Assembly (NCBI GenBank): GCA_009667805.1
Contig: CM019063.1
Span: forward strand, 53,924,881 to 53,988,880
Length of the DNA: 64,000 nt
Source: Leptobrachium leishanense
Taxonomy: Eukaryota; Chordata; Amphibia; Anura; Megophryidae
Reading direction: 5' to 3'
In this document: one piece after another, positions 31,700 through 43,688 of the stretch
Layout of the letters: each line of letters opens with the position of its first letter
How positions within the stretch are numbered: the first letter of the stretch is position 1
Notes under the pieces: generated by a model
What the model was told of the DNA's origin: nothing
Databases searched by the model: none
Seen by the model: only the letters and a program-made list of their open reading frames with translations
Position numbers and translations under genes: made by a program

Positions 31700-32595
31700 A
31701 AAATGACTGAGTTTCATGAGTTTGTATCACTTATCAGTAATATAATGTTTTGGAGACCAAGCTCTGAAACTAAACGAGTTAAATGTACAGATTCCAATTA
31801 TTGCATCACTTTTGTTTGTTGCTTCCATTTTTATGGTTAATGAGGCTAAGCTGAGCTAATAATGGACATAATAAGTAATGACTCATTGTTTTGGGGTTTG
31901 CATCTCTGCATGCAATTAAATAGGAAGAGAGGGTCCCAGTGCTATCTGTTCTACCATGTCACTTGCCGCCAAACAGTGGCACTCATCAATAAAAAGGCAA
32001 GATGACGGATAGGATCATTTAACATTATTCCTCGGAGTGATCTTTCAGTGGGCTTACGGCTCAGCCTTTCTATTCAGGACAGTTGGGTAGCGTGGCTGGA
32101 CGAGATGACTGGCATTTGTGCCAGAAGCTCCTTCTGCTCTTAACAACTGCTATCCTAAATCAAATCATAAGCTATGCATGGGGAGACGAGCTCTTTGCCA
32201 CCTGATAGAGACATCACATGACGCTTAGGCACAATAACCCTTCAGACTAGTTGGATGCATTATTAAAGATTTCTGTTGAGGAGACAGTTGCAGGCACTCG
32301 GCCGGCTTTTGGTCTAATTTAATGTTCTTGTGTCACGTTGAGCAGTTTGTAACTCAACTTTTTAATCAAATAAAAAATTTAAACATTTAGAATTAAAAAA
32401 AAAAAAGTAGATGTTTTGTAACGACACCCAGAAGAGTTTAGGGGCTAATCCATATTTTGGAAAATAAAAATAAATAAAATTAAATGTCTTACAAGTACAG
32501 AAATAGTAAATTCTAAAATAAAATTCTAAACAAATGATTACAAATATGCAGGACAGTTATAATAAACTGAAAATATAAAATAAAATAATATCACC
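31700..32595. other. No feature recognised
   Basis: AT-rich, apparently single-copy DNA; an A-rich run at 32390-32407 is the only simple repeat. Confidence 0.4.
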
Positions 32596-32599
32596 TTTT

Positions 32600-33545
32600 T
32601 CTGTTAACTTAGATTGAAACACCTGGGATGGTTGGAAAAAATAATAATATTAAATGTGGTTTTTTTTCTATAGTATTACAATTTTGAATAAGAAAAACTG
32701 AAGAAAAGGTTTCTTGGAAGTAATATTAAATAAATGTTACAAAAAGGGATGGTTGGGGAAAAAATAATATAAATAAGTAATAATAATGAAATACTGTATA
32801 TGAATAATAAAAATAATAATAATAAATGTTTTTTTATAAAATTAAAATTTTGAATAAGAAAAAAAGAAGAAAAGGTTTCTTGGAAGTAATATTAAATAAA
32901 AGCTACAACAAGGGATGGCTGGAATTTTTTTATAATATACAGAAATAATAATAATATAAATTAATAATAATAAATGTGGTTTTTTTATAGTATTAAAATT
33001 TTGAATAAGAAAAACAGAAGAAAAGGTTTCTTGGAAGTAATATTAAATAAGTGTTACAACAAGGGATGGCTAGAAAAAAATATATAAATAAACAATAATA
33101 ATAATAATAATATAAATTAATAATAAAAATAATAATAATAAATGTTTTTTTTCTATAATATTAACATTTTGAATAGGAAAAACAGAAGAAAAGGTTTCTT
33201 GGAAGTAATATTAAATAAGTGTTACAACAAGGGATGGCTAGAAAAAAATATATAAATAAACAATAATAATAATATAAATTAATGATAAAAATAATAATAA
33301 TAAATGTTTTTTTTCTATAATATTAACATTTTGAATAGGAAAAACAGAAGAAAAGGTTTCTTGGAAGTAATATTAAAAAAATATTACAACAAGTGATGGT
33401 TGGGAAAAAAATAATAATATAAATAAATAATAATATATATGAATAATAAAAATAATAATAATAAATGTTTTTTTTATATAATATTAAAATTTTGAATAAG
33501 AGAAACAGAAGAAAAGGTTTCTTGGAATTAACATTAAATCAATAT
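32600..33545. repeat. AT-rich tandem array, about 150-170-bp unit (6 copies)
   Basis: The core AAAGGTTTCTTGGAAGTAAT, followed by ATTAAATAA, GTTACAACAAGGGATGG and (ATAATAATA)n, recurs six times. Unit length varies because the embedded (AAT)n tracts expand and contract. The two units near 33060-33400 are almost identical, a sign of recent duplication. Confidence 0.9.
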
Positions 33546-34536
33546 CTTTGCCCTAGTTGATTGGTTTTTTTTTTAACCGCTGTCTAGGACAAGTGGTCAA
33601 ATTAAAAAAAAAAAAAGTAATTACTTTTTGGAACATGTAATCTTTCTTAAAATATGAGTTTGAATGTCAGACCCTGTGTACAGTAGGATCTCTTGAGGAA
33701 GAAGCAATCAGTTCTTGGAGTTCAGACACTTCTTGTTAATAAAGGAGATTATAGTCAATGTGATTCCATCAATTGATAGAATGGATAGAACAGAATAAAG
33801 ATAACTCTCGAGCCTCGTCCGGCATTATTATCTGGAGCGATTGCATCAGTGATCCAGAGCTGTTAAAACATCAAAAATATTTAATACCTTTACAGGTGGA
33901 AAGAGTTGGCAAGATTTTTCTAGTAACTATGTTTTTGCACCGTAATTTTTTGTTAATTATTGTTAAATATTTGCAGAACAATCCAATATTATAGTGGTGG
34001 GAATAAGGCTGCAAGTGACTTTGCTGTAGTGTAGCTCATTGTACACGGGTTGTGATGTTTCATTCTGAGATGTTGTAAGTATTTATAAAGACAAAATAAT
34101 TAATATGTAATTTGTGTAATTGTTTAATTATCTGTAGATCTTAAATACATTATTAAATCGTCTGAACTTCTGAACCAGCTGATTATACAATTTCATGACC
34201 AACTATGGAACGCATTAAGGGCTAAGCCTACTGACTTTAAAGAATGCTTTAATACACCCCTGCATGGTAGAATAAGCATTTTAGCAACTGAATTTTAGCT
34301 TACATAAAAATTGCCATTATGACGATGCACTTGGTAGTAGAAAATATTCAAGGTTTCACTTGAACACTGCATGGCTATCCCTTTAAATCCAAAATAATAA
34401 AACTCTACGGTCACTATTCCCCGGTGAGCGGTAACGTTAGCATTCAGATATGTAAGCGCTATCACCAGGATAAGGGACTTTAACGCACCCCCCCCCATTC
34501 TACCTTCCTGACGCTAAGCCCATAAGAAATCACTTA
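33546..34536. other. No feature recognised
   Basis: AT-rich sequence. The short plus frame 33773-33994 and minus frame 34295-34498 have no domain that I recognise. Confidence 0.4.
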
Positions 34537-35310
34537 CAGGGTTTTTCAGAGACAGCTGAACTGGCCCTGAAATTGCACCGAACAGCGAATTTCCCCATAT
34601 GGTGCAATTTTCTGGCCATTCGGCTATTCAAAATCTGGCAATTCGCTAAATATTGGTGAATTGTCAGAAAAATACGGTGCCTGTTCCCCCATAGAGAAGC
34701 AATGGTTAATCTATTCAGAGACACCGAACAGCAGTGAAATGCCCTGCTGTTTGGTGGTTTAGTTCGGCAGGTTTAATCAGTCGAATCCCATAGTTTTCAA
34801 TTTTAAAAATATTCCAGGTTTTTTCTTCAATATCTATTAAACCGTTTATATTCATTTTTTTGGGATTTTATTCAGCAAAATTTTCCTTCTCGATTCTTTT
34901 TTTTTAAGTAGCGTTTTTTTCTTTTCTGTAATCGACCTTTTTATTACAATTCATAGGACCATATATGTTAATTAAAGACATTTTCGTTCAGTAGTTATTT
35001 TGCAAATACCGTTTACAATTTTGAAAGTTTCAGCCGTTCCGTTTAGGATTTTTTACCCCGTTTATCGGCTTGTCGGCTTTTTCCGGCTGCTGGTCGGCGC
35101 TGTGTACGGCGGATCATTGGCTTTTTTCATATGCATTTGGCGGGTTTCGGTGGATCGTCGGGTACGTTCGGTGGGTTTTCTGCAGCGGTTCGAAGTGATC
35201 CAATATTTTCGGATCGTATTGGCGGATATTTGGTCGATATATTTTGGGGATTTTTCGGAACCATTTGGCAGATTTTCCCTGCCACAGTTCTGAGACATGG
35301 ATCCTCCAAC
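34537..35310 (+). mobile_element. 3-bp-TSD MITE copy, right end lost
   Basis: It starts CAGGGTTTTTCAGAGACAGC after TTA and follows the family order (GCACCGAACAGCGAATTT, GGTTAATCTATTCAGAG, CCCATAG, then a TTTTTCGG-rich right half). It ends near GGCAGATTTTCCCTG without the terminal CCCTG repeat. Frames on both strands at 35000-35350 come from the GGCGG/TTTCGG phrasing. Confidence 0.78.
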
Positions 35311-35524
35311 TCTCCCACTGGACCACTAGGAATATAGCCCCTTCTCTGCAAGAAAGGTGTCAGGAGATGGGTGCAGCATACTGTATATATTTCTTAAATA
35401 GTATAGATTATTTTATTATTTTTCTTTTTTGGGGGTGTTGGGGTGTCTCCCCAGCCATTGATCTCACAGCACAGCCTTACAGTGAAAAAGAAAAACAAAA
35501 AATAACATCTGGGAAACCAATTAA

Positions 35525-36754
35525 CCCTTTCGCTGCTGAGCCATTTCACGCCTCTGTGCTCAGCTCATTTTTACCAGTTTCGCTCATCATGTTTAACTGC
35601 ATTTTGAAGCTTTATTTTATTACATGACCCAGACATATTATATATCGTTCTTTCCGGCAGACTCGGCAGATTCATAATATATCATTTTTATATGTATACG
35701 TCATGTTCTGCCTATATATTATAACAAAAATGCAATAAAACTTGAATTTTCAATCATCTGCAGTGTGTAAAGTGTTTTTTTTCACATTTTATCACATGAG
35801 CATTTGCGGTTATATTTTCTATGGGGTGCGCTTGTACAAAAATTAGAAATGGGAACTCGTTACTTTTTTTGGGGGGAATTACGTGATTTTTTGCAAATGC
35901 ACCCCATAGAAAAAAATCATTAGTGCAGCATCATTGTTCACTTTATAATTGAAATGTAAACAATATTGCTGCATTAATAAAAACAACACACAAAAAAAAA
36001 TGGTTTTTTTTTTAATCTATTTATTTTTTTAATTATTTTTATTAATTATTTTTAATTTTATTTTACTTTGAACATGGTCATGTTTGGTATCATTCGAAAG
36101 GCCATGCTCAGGCCTTTCGAAAGACACCATGAATGACCCCTAGCTGCCACAGGTCTGGAGATATTAGGGTTATCCACCAGGGGATTTACTTGGGAAATTC
36201 CCAGGCAGCTAGGGGTTCCCCGGCTATCTGATGTCATCGTGCTATGCACGACACATCAGGAGGCTCAGGAGCCGAGGGGGAACCCGGAGGTGGAGCCACC
36301 ATCCAAGATGGCGACCCCCACCGGAGCTAGATTGCGATTGGCTGCCGAGCAGCGCCGATCGCGATCTGGCAATTATAGGGTTAAAAACCTGGCACCGCTT
36401 TAAAGGGCAGACACTGCCCTCTAAGCGGCGCCTGTTTTTTTGCTGAAAACCCTCTCGATAGGGAGGGAGAGGGATCCAAAAGGATCCCCCCTCTCTTTCA
36501 GGCAATCTCCCGTCATTGCCGGGGGGGTCGCCTTTAAACGACGTCATCGCGCAGGCGCGATGACGTCATTTACATTGGGGGCCGGCCTAAAGTCAGCGTC
36601 TGGCTTCCCTGAAGCCAGAACGCCGCGGGACCCCAGACAGAGAGGCGAGTATCTCCGCCGGGGCTCCCGCTTGTGGATGACGTGTGGGGCACGTCCTCCG
36701 CATATAGCGGGAGTCAATGAGGACGCGCCCCACACATCATCCGCAGTGAAGGGG
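35525..36754 (-). mobile_element. Complete 1.23-kb TTAA-flanked piggyBac-type element
   Basis: TTAA lies at 35521-35524 and 36755-36758. The ends are CCCTTTCGCTGCTGAG and, inverted, CCCCTTCACTGCGGATGATG. It is the reverse of the 7100-8329 and 59360-60476 copies, sharing the TTATATTTTCTATGGGGTGC block, the CTAGCTGCC foldback and the GC-rich end with GACGTCATCGCGC. No transposase. Confidence 0.85.
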
Positions 36755-36758
36755 TTAA

Positions 36759-37635
36759 TTAGAATTGACCTATTATGCTTACGGTAATGTTCATCATCAC
36801 ACCGGAAAAACTTTTTTGCAGCCATTTTGAACTGGACGCTAAAAATCACAATAACGTCACTGTTTTTTAATGCTCAATCTTAAAATCAGTGAAGGTAAAA
36901 TGTAAGTGTACATTGCATTATTCTTAGCATAGGAAATTCAGTCCTTAAATATCTAGGTTGCCAAGGTTACCATTCCTAAATTATTGTACATTACCAAAGT
37001 TTTCTATACAGTTTATATTTTTTTTGCAAACTTCTAAATTAGTACAATTTAACAAATGAAACCGAATGTTCTGCGTTTATTTGTAGGTTCCTAAACGGGC
37101 AGGCCAAGTGTTAAATTATTCCTGTCTCTACATAAATGTTATGTACATATCTAATGTTACAGAAGGAGTTTATTGGATGAAATCAACAAAATAAGTAATT
37201 AAAAACAACGCAAGCCAAGAAACAGATTAGCAGAGCATAGAATTTTATTGTTCTATTGAATTTTCCAAGCTCTTACAAATATTTTCGGCATTTTATAGTT
37301 TTACATTTGACTCTCTGGCAAGCGAAGGACTCGCCGAATCTCTGGTTACAATAAATGCATATGCATTATGATTCTTCCGGCAGAGAACGCACTTCCAAAT
37401 CATAAAACTCAACAGGGTGAATGCCTTATCTTATTTTTTCCTGATCTTGTAAGAGTTGAAAATAAAATTTACTTTTGTGGAAAGAAAAAAAGTATGAAGA
37501 TTTCATTTTTTTGCAATCTTTGACATCAGTATGGGCGTCGGAGTTGTGCTGGGTTAAATGGTAGAGCCCAAAATGCAGTGATAGAGATGAAAACGGACAG
37601 GTATTGGGTTTCTGGCAAAGAATTTAGTTGGGTAC
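36759..37635. other. No feature recognised
   Basis: AT-rich, apparently unique sequence with no terminal repeats or tandem units. Confidence 0.4.
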
Positions 37636-37824
37636 TCACCTACATCGGCCCCGAGTCCTCCACCGGTGGCCGTTCTCCTGCATCCAGTGCCCGCTCTCTG
37701 TGTCGGTCGCCGGGATGATGTCGCGAAAGCCTTTGACCCAGGTTCAAAGGCTTCCGTGACGTCATACCCGCGACCAACGGAGAGAAGACACTGGATGCAG
37801 GAGGACTGGGGGCCGATGTAGGTG
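37636..37824. repeat. Long GC-rich inverted repeat (about 85-bp arms)
   Basis: CTCACCTACATCGGCCCC...CAGTGCCC...GGTCGC...AAAGCCTTTGAACC on the left pairs with the inverse on the right (CTGGATGCAGGAGGACTG, GGGGCCGATGTAGGTGAG). The centre is CCCAGGTTCAAAGG. It is probably a foldback element or the core of a palindromic MITE. Confidence 0.85.
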
Positions 37825-37859
37825 AGTATGTGCAACGCTCTCCATCCCCCCAACAAAAT

Positions 37860-38069
37860 CTGTCACCTGGGCCTGGAGGACCGCCCGAGCCCCCTGCTCG
37901 GCCGGCCTTGAGACTCAGACGAGCCCCCTGCTCAGCTGGGCCTCCAGGCCCTATTTTGAAAGGGAAATTTTCTGACGATTTTTTTCGGCTGAATTCCCAT
38001 TTCGGGCGAAACCGAAAACACCATTTTCGGCCGATAATTTTCAGTGCCCAAAATTTCGGTGCATCCCTA
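37860..38069. mobile_element. hAT end fragment (TAGGGATGCACCGAAAT)
   Basis: The inverse of the right edge reads TAGGGATGCACCGAAATTT, followed by TTCGGCCGAAAATGG, a subterminal pattern common in vertebrate hAT elements. The left end is not found. Confidence 0.6.
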
Positions 38070-38074
38070 GTATT

Positions 38075-38225
38075 CAGCAAGACACGAGTAGATGACTCGT
38101 ACTTGGCAGGACACACAGATAATGCTGGTGCTCGGCAGGGCACACGGATAAGGTGGATGCTAGGCAGGACACATGAATATGGCAGGTGCTTGGCTGGACA
38201 CATGGGCAAAGCAGGTGCTTGGCTG
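38075..38225. repeat. About 37-bp degenerate tandem repeat (4 copies)
   Basis: The phrases GGCAGGACACAC, GGTGCTCGGCAGGGCACACG and GGTGCTTGGCTGGACACATG recur every 36-38 bases. Confidence 0.7.
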
Positions 38226-38229
38226 AGCA

Positions 38230-39465
38230 ATATACTACTGGCCCACATTCCAAACCGAAAACAATATCTGCATCATTTTCAATAAACTAAACTCAAATTA
38301 GCTTTTGACTTTGGGGGGGGGTGCCTATTATCATGATCCTACACCATTTTGACATCTTAGGCTTACTGTTCCTCGAATTTTCATAAATGTGAGGGTTGAG
38401 AGTAGCTGTGGTTAAGACAGGCAATGGGCATCACCAGTTTCCTCACTGTGATGGCTTTTCTATGCGCAGCCCTGGAGGGCAGAAAACATACATTTCGACA
38501 ACTACACTTTGATTATGTATGAGTAAAGCTAGGGCCTCATGGGCGCAGAAAGAATGTCCATTAGGCCACCTCGCTGTAGGCACCACTCTACAAAGAGCGA
38601 GCCTCTTTTGGAGGCTCATACTTTGTAGACTTGTTAGCTGTTCAATGGGAAAATAACGTTTTTGATCATTGTATCGTGTGCTAAAAGATTGTGTGGTCCT
38701 CCCAGTCGATCCATGGAAATGTTACAAAGGACTCTGGGTGCGGGGGACACAATAGATGCACTTAGTGTGACCGAGTGGCCTCAGTCTAAGGTGTAGTTGC
38801 CTAAACTTTGAACATTTTCAGCTGACCACAATAAAGCCATCACTGAGAGGAAATTGGTGTTTATGTCCAATGCCTTTGCTTACCTGTATGTACCAAGGAC
38901 GGTGAACAGTGAACCTTTGCGATAGAGCATCCCAGGGACTCACACAGAGTTTGCGGGGCTCGCTCAGAGTTTTGCTACCCTCTGTTCTATGAATTCAAGT
39001 ACCCGTGGTTAAATCATTGTCGGAAAACCAGAAATTCACTAAGGACTGTGTCTATCAAGTGGACCCGTGATCTCCTAGCCTTTGTACTCAACAAAATCAG
39101 CCTAGTTTGATGGTAGCAGCAGCAAATGAAGCATGAAAAAAAAACAATGCGTCTTCACTCTCCAACACATTTGCAAACACATAGAAAAGTCAAGCATGAA
39201 GACCACGTCCGCATGAATAGCCAAATCACCAACTCCATAGTGCTGAGTCTCGTTCATTTTGGCATGCAGTATTTGGATTGCAGGCCTATCACTTCCTGTC
39301 ATGGGCCTATTTAAGGCCAAGGGCTTGGAGCATAAGCTCCAATAACTCCTATGTTAATCTCTGAGTAAACTAGAAATGAGTATATGACTGTGTGAGTGGG
39401 ATGGGAGTCAGTGGCCGGAATTCTCTATATTTCGATAGAATATGTTATAGTGATAAATATACTAA
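38230..39465. other. No feature recognised
   Basis: About 1.2 kb without terminal repeats, tandem units or recognisable coding domains. Overlapping frames at 39102-39320 are short and without motifs. Confidence 0.4.
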
Positions 39466-39738
39466 TTATAAAGTTATCAGGCCCCTCTAAGGCCCTGTAT
39501 ATATTTATATAAACTTATCATACCCCTCTAAGGCCCTGTATATATTTATATAACGTAATCAGATCTCTCTAAGGCCCTGTATATATTTATATAAAGGTAT
39601 CAGACCCCTCTAAGGCCCTGTATATATTTATATAAAGGTATCAGACCCCTCTAAGGCCCTGTATATATTTATATAAATTTATCAGATACCTCTAAGGCCC
39701 TGTATATATTTATATAAAGTTATCGGACCCCTCTAAGG

Positions 39739-40288
39739 TAGGGATGTGCGTTTCGGGTTTCGGAATTTCGGAATTTTCACGAAATTTCCCGATTCGTGTT
39801 TTCGGATGCAGCCGAATTTCCGAAAATTTTTAGATCCGAAAATGGCAGATCTGAAAAGTTTTCCGAGCCGAAACGAAATATTTTCGAAATTTTCGAATGG
39901 ACTTGAAATGTGTCAAATCTAAATTTATTGCTTTGAAACGAGGAGAACAGACGTTACGAAAAAACGAAAATTTCCGAAATTACGAAAAGTTGATACAAAA
40001 AACGAACAAAGTGACACGAAAATACGAAAAACGGTCGATATTCCGAAAACATGTACAATTCTGAAAAACAAAAATTTCCGGAATTACGAAAAGTCGATAC
40101 AAAAAACGAGCAAAGTGACACGAAAATACGAAAAATGGTCGATATTCCGAAAAAAAATGTACACGAAAAACGAGTCGAGCCGAACCGAATCGAAACAGAA
40201 ATCGGTCGAAACGAGCCGAATCGAAAAGTTTAAAAATCCGAAAAATCGAACCGAATCGAACCGAAAAAAAAATCGGTGCACAAGCCTA
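39739..40288. mobile_element. hAT MITE, family B, inside the 41-bp array
   Basis: The ends are TAGGGATGTGCGTTTCGGG and, inverted, TAGGCTTGTGCACCG. CTCTAAGG, part of the array unit, flanks both sides (39731-39738 and 40289-40296). It is the reverse of the 10054 copy. It is the most compact family B member, with TTCGG/CCGAA throughout. Confidence 0.93.
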
Positions 40289-40600
40289 CTCTAAGGCCTG
40301 TATATATTTATATAAAGTTATCAGATCCTCTCTAAGACCCCATATATTTATAAAGTTAGCAGATCCCATCTAAGGCGCAGTATATATTTATATAAAGTTA
40401 TCAGGCCCCTCTAAGGCCCTGTATATATTTATATGAAGATATCAGATCCCCTCTAAGGCCCCGTATATATTTATATAACGTAATCAGATCTCTCTAAGGC
40501 CCCGTATATATTTATATAAAGGTACCAGACCCCTCTAAGGCCCCGTATATATTTATATAAAGTTATCAGATACCTCTAAGGCCCCATATATATTTATATA

Positions 40601-41499
40601 CAGGGTTATCCAAAGAGATCCGAATTGCTTGAGAAAGGTAACCGAACGCTGAAAATCAGCGTTCGGGTACCTTTCCTGGCCATTCGGCTATCCAGAGAGC
40701 AGGCAATTCGCCAAATCCTGGCGAATTGCCTGCACATACGGTGCCTGTTCGGTCCCTGTTCGAGGGCAGTGAAATCCCCATGAAAAAGCACTGCTTCGGC
40801 TATTCAGAGAACACAAACCAGCAGTGAAAGGTTCCCCTAATGCCCTGCCATTCGGTGGTTTAATACGGCAAATTTATTCAGGAGAATCCCATAGGCTTCA
40901 ATGTTAAAAATATTCCCGTTTTAATTCAATATCTAATAAACCGTTCATTATAAAATTCTGCAGCAAAAAGTCTCTTTATTTATAGATTTTTTAGGATACT
41001 TTAAGCATTTTTCAGAATTTTTAAAAAAAAAATTAAAAGTCCGATTTTTTTTTTTTTTTTTTTCAGTTTACGTATTTTTTTTGTAACAGCCCTCTTTATT
41101 ATCATTCCCTGGACCTCCTGTGAAAATTTCAGACATTTTCGTTCAGTAGTTTCTTTGCAAACAGCGTTTCATTTTCCCAGATTCATACAAATGGTTTTTC
41201 TAATTTATTCACTGCCTCCTCTACGTCACAGCTGCTTCGGCTCTGTGTGATTCGGCTCCTGTTCGGCTCCTGTTCGGTTTTTCGAAGGTTAATCCAGATG
41301 TTTTTGCTTGTTTTCAGCGTGCATTCGGTGAGTTTTCGTCAGGTTTGCGGCAGCTTTTCCCTGCAATTCGGGGACCCTGTGGTGTTTGCTGAATACACCG
41401 CAGGATCACCGAAATGCAATCGGCAAAAGGAACCGAATTGAAGAGAACGAAAAGTCACCGAACGTGCGGTGACTTTTCGAATCTCTTTGGATAACCCTG
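40601..41499 (+). mobile_element. Complete 899-bp 3-bp-TSD MITE inside the 41-bp array
   Basis: CAGGGTTATCCAAAGAGAT pairs with ATCTCTTTGGATAACCCTG, and ATA flanks both ends. Adjacent array units (TTTATATAAAGTTATC) show that exactly three bases were duplicated. GTTCGGTGACTTTTCG-type foldbacks sit near both ends. No transposase. Confidence 0.88.
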
Positions 41500-42055
41500 A
41501 TAAAGTTATCAGATACCTCTAAGGCCCCGTATATATTTATTTAAAGTTATCAGATCCCCTTCAAGGCCCCGTATATAATTATATAACATTATCATACCCT
41601 TCTAAGGTGCGGTATATATTTATATAAAGTTATCAAATCTCTCTCAGGCCCCGTATATATAATTATATGAAGTTAGCAGATCCCTCTAAGGCCCTGTATA
41701 TATAACGTTCTCAGATCCTCTGAGGTCCCGTATATATGTATATAAAGTTATCAGTTCCCTCTAAGGCCCCGTATATATTTATATAAAGTTATCAGATCCC
41801 TCTGCGGTCCCGTATATATTTATATAAAGTTATCAAATCTCTCTCAGGCCCCGTATATATAATTATATGAAGTTAGCAGATCCCTCTAAGGCCCTGTATA
41901 TATAACGTTCTCAGATCCCTCTGAGGTCCCGTATATATGTATATAAAGTTATCAGTTCCCTCTAAGGCCCCGTATATATTTATATAAAGTTATCAGATCC
42001 CTCTGCGGTCCCGTATATATTTATATAAAGTTATCAGATCCCCTCTAAGGCGCTG

Positions 42056-43229
42056 TTTCTCTAAACTAAACAGGTTTATGCTTGGTTTAGCCTTTCCTCA
42101 TAACTTAACCCTTTCCTTCCCCTTATTTAGTTGCCGACTCTGCATTTTTCATAGTCAAGGTACAAATTTGATAAATAAAAGCAAAAACCACGAATCGGCA
42201 AAAAAATAATAATCGCAAAATGTACAATATTGAATATTTGCATATTTTCTTTTCTTCCGTGCATAAGTGAAAATTTATTTACTAATAATTTTCCCGGGAA
42301 TTTTTATTTAATTACATTTTTTATCGGGTACTAATATACTTGAACGCAGCACTAAAATCAGTCCAGCCTTGGTATACAATGTGCCGCGTTAGTAACTCTG
42401 ACAAAGACAAAGCCTTTTAATCTGTTTGCAAAATATTTTCACATTTCCTCATCCTTTGTTCAGTCCATGATAAACTGCTCTATCACTTTACCTCTTTATA
42501 GCTGTTCTGTGAAAGCGCACGCTGTAAAGGCTTCTTAAAAAATGTATCGCTCTCAGGTATTCCGAATTCACTAAATAACTACATCATGTACATGAAACAT
42601 TAATTAAAGACTCTCGATGTCTAAACTGAAAGCGTTATTGTGACATTTAAGTTTCTCCCACCATCTAAATTAAAACTAGCGTGATAAACTGCGAGCCGTT
42701 TCCAGGAGGGGAGTTTATAAAGAATACCTTAATATCTGGCGCTGAAAAACAGCCTGTCCTTGAACTAATACATAGAAAATTGCCGAGGAACCCGCTTCGT
42801 AAAACATCACAAGACCTCGCATGTATGCGATATTTCATATGTAAATAGAGACCTTGATAAAGGAAAAACAGTCGCGAAGATCAAAGTAGAAATTTAGTCA
42901 CTTATTTAAGACGTATGAAAAGTGGAACAAGGTCAGCTGAGACTTTTATATTATTTGTAAACGCAGCACGATGTGAGTTGAATAAACCCCAACATCAATA
43001 GCTTCCGTTATTTCTTGTCCTTCCCCTCAAGGTTCTTTCTCTCTAACCCTCTCGAGTCTCTTTTCCTCCTACCATGTCACCAACGTATATCAATGTCTAT
43101 CCTGTTGTGGGTTGATCGGATTGCCACTGGGCCACCACTACAGTCTTGCCATATTTGGAAAAATGTCCTTCGCGTCAAATCCAGTAAATGTGATGCAGGT
43201 AGAAAATAACATGGTGCGTTACAGAGATA
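42056..43229. other. No feature recognised
   Basis: AT-rich sequence; minor open frames only. Confidence 0.4.
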
Positions 43230-43688
43230 TTGTTGGAATGAAAGGTTCTACACTATAGATGGCATACCTTATCGGGCACAATGTCACACGGGATCTGCAT
43301 TATCAGCATACAGGCAGGAATGGCCCTTGTGTCCGTAAATGTGCTGCAGACAGATAATAAAATGGTGAGATCTCCTGCTTACACGGGGTCTGCATTATCA
43401 GCATACAGGCAGATGCAGTAAATGTGCTGCAGACAGATAAAAAAATGGTGAGATCTCCTGCTTACACGGGGTCTGCATTATCAGCATACAGGCAGATGCA
43501 GTAAATGTGCTGCAGACAGATAAGAAAGTGGTGAGATCTCCTGCTTACACAGGGTCTGCATTATCCGCATACAGGCAGGTGCAGTAAATGTGCTGCAGAC
43601 AGATAATAAAATGGTGAGATCTCCTGATTTTGGGGGTTTGTAGTGATCAGAATGAGATTATTAGCAATGCAATATCTGTATGTGCTGC
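43230..43688 (+). repeat. Repeat family G with an 83-bp tandem expansion (4 copies)
   Basis: Homologous to 12880-13082. The segment ACACGGGGTCTGCATTATCA...GGTGAGATCTCCTGCTT is repeated at 43381, 43464 and 43547. The end (AGCAATGCAATATCTGTATG) is the uninterrupted version of the site split by hAT at 13083. It is cut at 43688 by an LTR. Confidence 0.85.

Larger units (their letters stand above)
39466..42055. repeat. 41-bp tandem array, about 30 copies, split by two MITEs
   Basis: Unit: AGTTATCAGAYCCCTCTAAG + GCCCYGTATATATTTATATA. It runs 39466-39738, 40297-40600 and 41500-42055. A block at about 41600-41850 is repeated almost exactly at 41810-42020, showing duplication of a multi-unit segment. 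Confidence 0.93.

Noticed and set aside
35000..35351. Several overlapping frames of 60-100 codons on both strands
   Set aside because: They lie in the TTTTCGG-rich right half of a MITE and have no conserved motif; frames in all phases overlap.
37640..38285. 202-codon minus and 151-codon plus frames
   Set aside because: They run across a palindrome, a hAT end and a tandem repeat, unrelated pieces that cannot form one gene.
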